Part shown: one piece after another, positions 6,359-7,321 of the stretch
Numbering within the stretch: the first letter of the stretch is position 1
How the letters are laid out: each line of letters opens with the position of its first letter
Position numbers and translations under genes: made by a program
Source: Caldifarciminota bacterium
GTDB lineage: Bacteria > Hydrothermota > Tepidihabitantia > Tepidihabitantales > JAOUPE01
NCBI GenBank assembly: GCA_029880025.1
Contig: JAOUPE010000079.1
Span: 1-7,321, forward strand
Direction: 5' to 3'
DNA: 7,321 nt
The notes under the pieces: generated by a model
The model's database searches: none
Told to the model about the DNA's origin: nothing
The model's input: only the letters and a program-made list of their open reading frames with translations

Positions 6359-6405
6359 AAGCCTGCAGAGTCATCGGTAAATCAGGCTTGATATATTCTC
6401 TGCAG
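6359..6405 (+). repeat. Two overlapping inverted repeats, alternative hairpins between the DUF4416 and DUF366 genes
   Basis: AAGCCTG (6359-6365) is complementary to CAGGCTT (6383-6389), and CTGCAGAG (6363-6370) is complementary to CTCTGCAG (6398-6405). The left arms share bases 6363-6365, so an RNA could form only one of the two hairpins at a time, with loops of 17 and 27 bases. Neither is followed by a run of T, so neither is a standard intrinsic terminator. The region could hold an attenuator-like switch, a protein-binding site or chance complementarity. Confidence 0.45.
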
Positions 6406-6415
6406 ATTGTAAATT
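6388..6415 (+). promoter_or_regulatory. Candidate promoter upstream of the DUF366 gene
   Basis: TTGATA (6388-6393, 5 of 6 to TTGACA) lies 16 bases before TAAATT (6410-6415, 4 of 6 to TATAAT). Predicted initiation near 6421-6423 leaves a leader of only about 7 bases before the ATG at 6429, and no Shine-Dalgarno is present there. The promoter overlaps the right arms of the inverted repeats, so a protein binding those repeats could act as a repressor. The hexamers are weak in an AT-rich gap. Confidence 0.35.
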
Positions 6416-6428
6416 TAAATAACAAAAA

Positions 6429-6989
6429 ATGCGGACAAGGTTTATAAAAGAAGAAATTGTCTATACCGGCGAGCAATTACATTCGCTTTTTGCTTATGAT
6501 ACGTTCGGGGTAACCGGTGATTCGATTGTTGCTTTTATTGGCGCTTATGATGTTTCCTTGAAGGAGATTGTTGATTTAGAGGACTTGAAATCATCTAAAC
6601 GATACGTCTCATCCAAAATGCTCCATTTTATTGCCGAACACTTTGACGTCGATTTAGAGAAGGCGATTTTGCGACAGTATCTTTTAGTTGCGATAATTAA
6701 AGAATTGCTCAATGAAAAGATGTCAAATTTGCGGGTGACGAGAATCGGAACCGAACTTTACGATAATGAGACTAAATTGGCAATTTCTACTGCTACCGCG
6801 TCTCCGGTTTCATCTTTGGTTTATGTCGGGGTGAATATCATTGGTCAAAACGATACCCCGGTTAAAACCAAAGGCATGGCTGATTATAAGATTGACCCGA
6901 TAGCATTTGGCGCAGAAGTGATGGACCGTTATTCTAAGGAGGTTGACAAGGTTGCCCAGGCTCGCTGCCGAATACGGTGGGTCGAGTAA
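6429..6989 (+). CDS. DUF366 family protein
   Basis: This is a conserved protein of unknown function, 186 residues, of the DUF366 family, which I recall from archaea and various bacteria. Motifs supporting the call are VYTGEQL (11-17), GDSIVAFIGAYDV (30-42), VDLED (48-52), MLHFIAEHFD (64-73), LRQYLLVAII (81-90), and the long block KLAISTATASPVSSLVYVG (116-134) followed by VNI (135-137). It has no membrane segment or signal peptide. The conserved Asp, Glu and His residues suggest an enzyme, but the reaction is unknown to me. The ATG at 6429 is preceded by AACAAAA with no Shine-Dalgarno. It stands apart from the compact upstream operon by an 84-base gap with its own candidate promoter, so it may be transcribed separately. 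Confidence 0.88.
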   Translation: MRTRFIKEEIVYTGEQLHSLFAYDTFGVTGDSIVAFIGAYDVSLKEIVDLEDLKSSKRYVSSKMLHFIAEHFDVDLEKAILRQYLLVAIIKELLNEKMSNLRVTRIGTELYDNETKLAISTATASPVSSLVYVGVNIIGQNDTPVKTKGMADYKIDPIAFGAEVMDRYSKEVDKVAQARCRIRWVE

Positions 6990-7012
6990 TTAGATTGTTC
7001 GCCGGATAGTAA

Positions 7013-7041
7013 TTAAGAACGCCAAACCCTTAGGGTAAAAT
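7013..7041 (+). promoter_or_regulatory. Candidate promoter upstream of the DUF502 gene
   Basis: TTAAGA (7013-7018, 4 of 6 to TTGACA) lies 17 bases before TAAAAT (7036-7041, 5 of 6 to TATAAT). This would give a leader of about 35 bases before the ATG at 7082, with AGGG (7072-7075) as a modest ribosome-binding site 6 bases upstream. The -10 overlaps the small palindrome ACCCT-T-AGGGT (7026-7036). Confidence 0.35.
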
Positions 7042-7077
7042 AAATTATTTGTGATAAAAATTTTAAATCTTAGGGTA
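7029..7077 (+). repeat. Pair of 9-base direct repeats CTTAGGGTA spaced exactly 40 bases apart
   Basis: CTTAGGGTA occurs at 7029-7037 and 7069-7077, and the similarity continues as AAATA versus GAATA. The first copy overlaps a candidate -10 element. The second contains the AGGG that may serve as ribosome-binding site for the downstream gene. A 40-base spacing is close to four helical turns, which would suit a dimeric regulator, but the repeat is short enough for chance. Confidence 0.35.
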
Positions 7078-7081
7078 GAAT

Positions 7082-7321
7082 ATGAATCAGCTTAAAAGAT
7101 TATTCGTCACCGGTTTGGTGACAATCGTTCCGCTCGGTATCACTATCTTTGTCTTCTATTTCTTTATATCGTATTTAGGGGCAATCTTTCGTCCCTTATT
7201 GTCCTATCATCCGCTGCTCAGTCGGTTACCGGCGCCGGTTCTATCAATTTTCGGCTTCATTATATTCCTAATTATCGTTCTTGGTATCGGGGCATTGACC
7301 CAAGGGCTAATCGGTCGCTGG
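7082..7321 (+). CDS. DUF502 family membrane protein, N-terminal part (3' truncated by window edge)
   Basis: The frame from the ATG at 7082 stays open to the window end (80 codons). It shows the DUF502 (COG2928) pattern: a short basic N-terminus MNQLKRLFVTGLV, then a membrane helix with the family's TxxPLxIT signature (TIVPLGITIFVFYFF, about residues 14-28). A linker with RPLLSYHPLLSRLP follows, then a second membrane helix (about 52-72) ending in GALTQGLIGRW, matching the family's small-residue stretch after TM2. Function is not established; the family is an integral cytoplasmic-membrane protein. Start choice rests on family fit and AGGG at 7072-7075. Confidence 0.87.
   Translation, partial: MNQLKRLFVTGLVTIVPLGITIFVFYFFISYLGAIFRPLLSYHPLLSRLPAPVLSIFGFIIFLIIVLGIGALTQGLIGRW

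Noticed and set aside
7076..7081. TAGAAT as a -10 element for the DUF502 gene
   Set aside because: It matches 5 of 6 but abuts the ATG, so transcription would start inside the gene, and there is no -35 at a suitable distance.

Overview
The window is a densely packed bacterial chromosome segment of moderate GC with every gene on the + strand. Stop/start overlaps are frequent and no gap exceeds about 90 bases. It holds ten genes: a 5'-truncated pstC, pstA, two tandem pstB paralogues, an LL-diaminopimelate aminotransferase (dapL), an aspartate kinase, scpB, two conserved genes of unknown function (DUF4416 and DUF366) and a 3'-truncated DUF502 membrane protein. DapL-route lysine/peptidoglycan synthesis, DUF366 and DUF4416, and the absence of familiar model-organism synteny suggest an uncultured or deep-branching bacterial lineage (candidate-phylum or thermophile type). 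I cannot place it more precisely from sequence alone.

Region 1 (1-2683) is the 3' part of a high-affinity phosphate (Pst) ABC importer operon: pstC end, pstA, pstB1, pstB2. No phoU follows. The two ATPases have lost complementary parts of the ATPase machinery. PstB1 keeps the LSGGQ signature but has lost the Q-loop glutamine and the switch histidine and has an altered Walker A. PstB2 keeps Walker A, Q-loop, Walker B and switch histidine, but its signature reads LTDEQ. A head-to-tail heterodimer would therefore contain one complete composite ATP site and one doubly degenerate site.

Region 2 (2725-5078) holds dapL and aspartate kinase, overlapping by 10 bases. They are a late and the first enzyme of diaminopimelate/lysine synthesis. 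Within the kinase gene, a strong Shine-Dalgarno stretch precedes an in-frame ATG at 4569. This sits at the boundary between the catalytic and regulatory regions, the arrangement that produces the separate beta subunit of Bacillus subtilis aspartokinase II. A TTGACA-containing candidate promoter lies just before dapL.

Region 3 (5075-6344) holds scpB, overlapping the kinase by ATGA, then the DUF4416 gene one base later. Region 4 (6345-7321) holds the DUF366 gene, preceded by two overlapping and mutually exclusive inverted repeats and a candidate promoter very close to the start codon. A 92-base spacer with two short direct repeats and a candidate promoter follows, then the start of the DUF502 gene. 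No RNA gene, mobile element or CRISPR array was seen.
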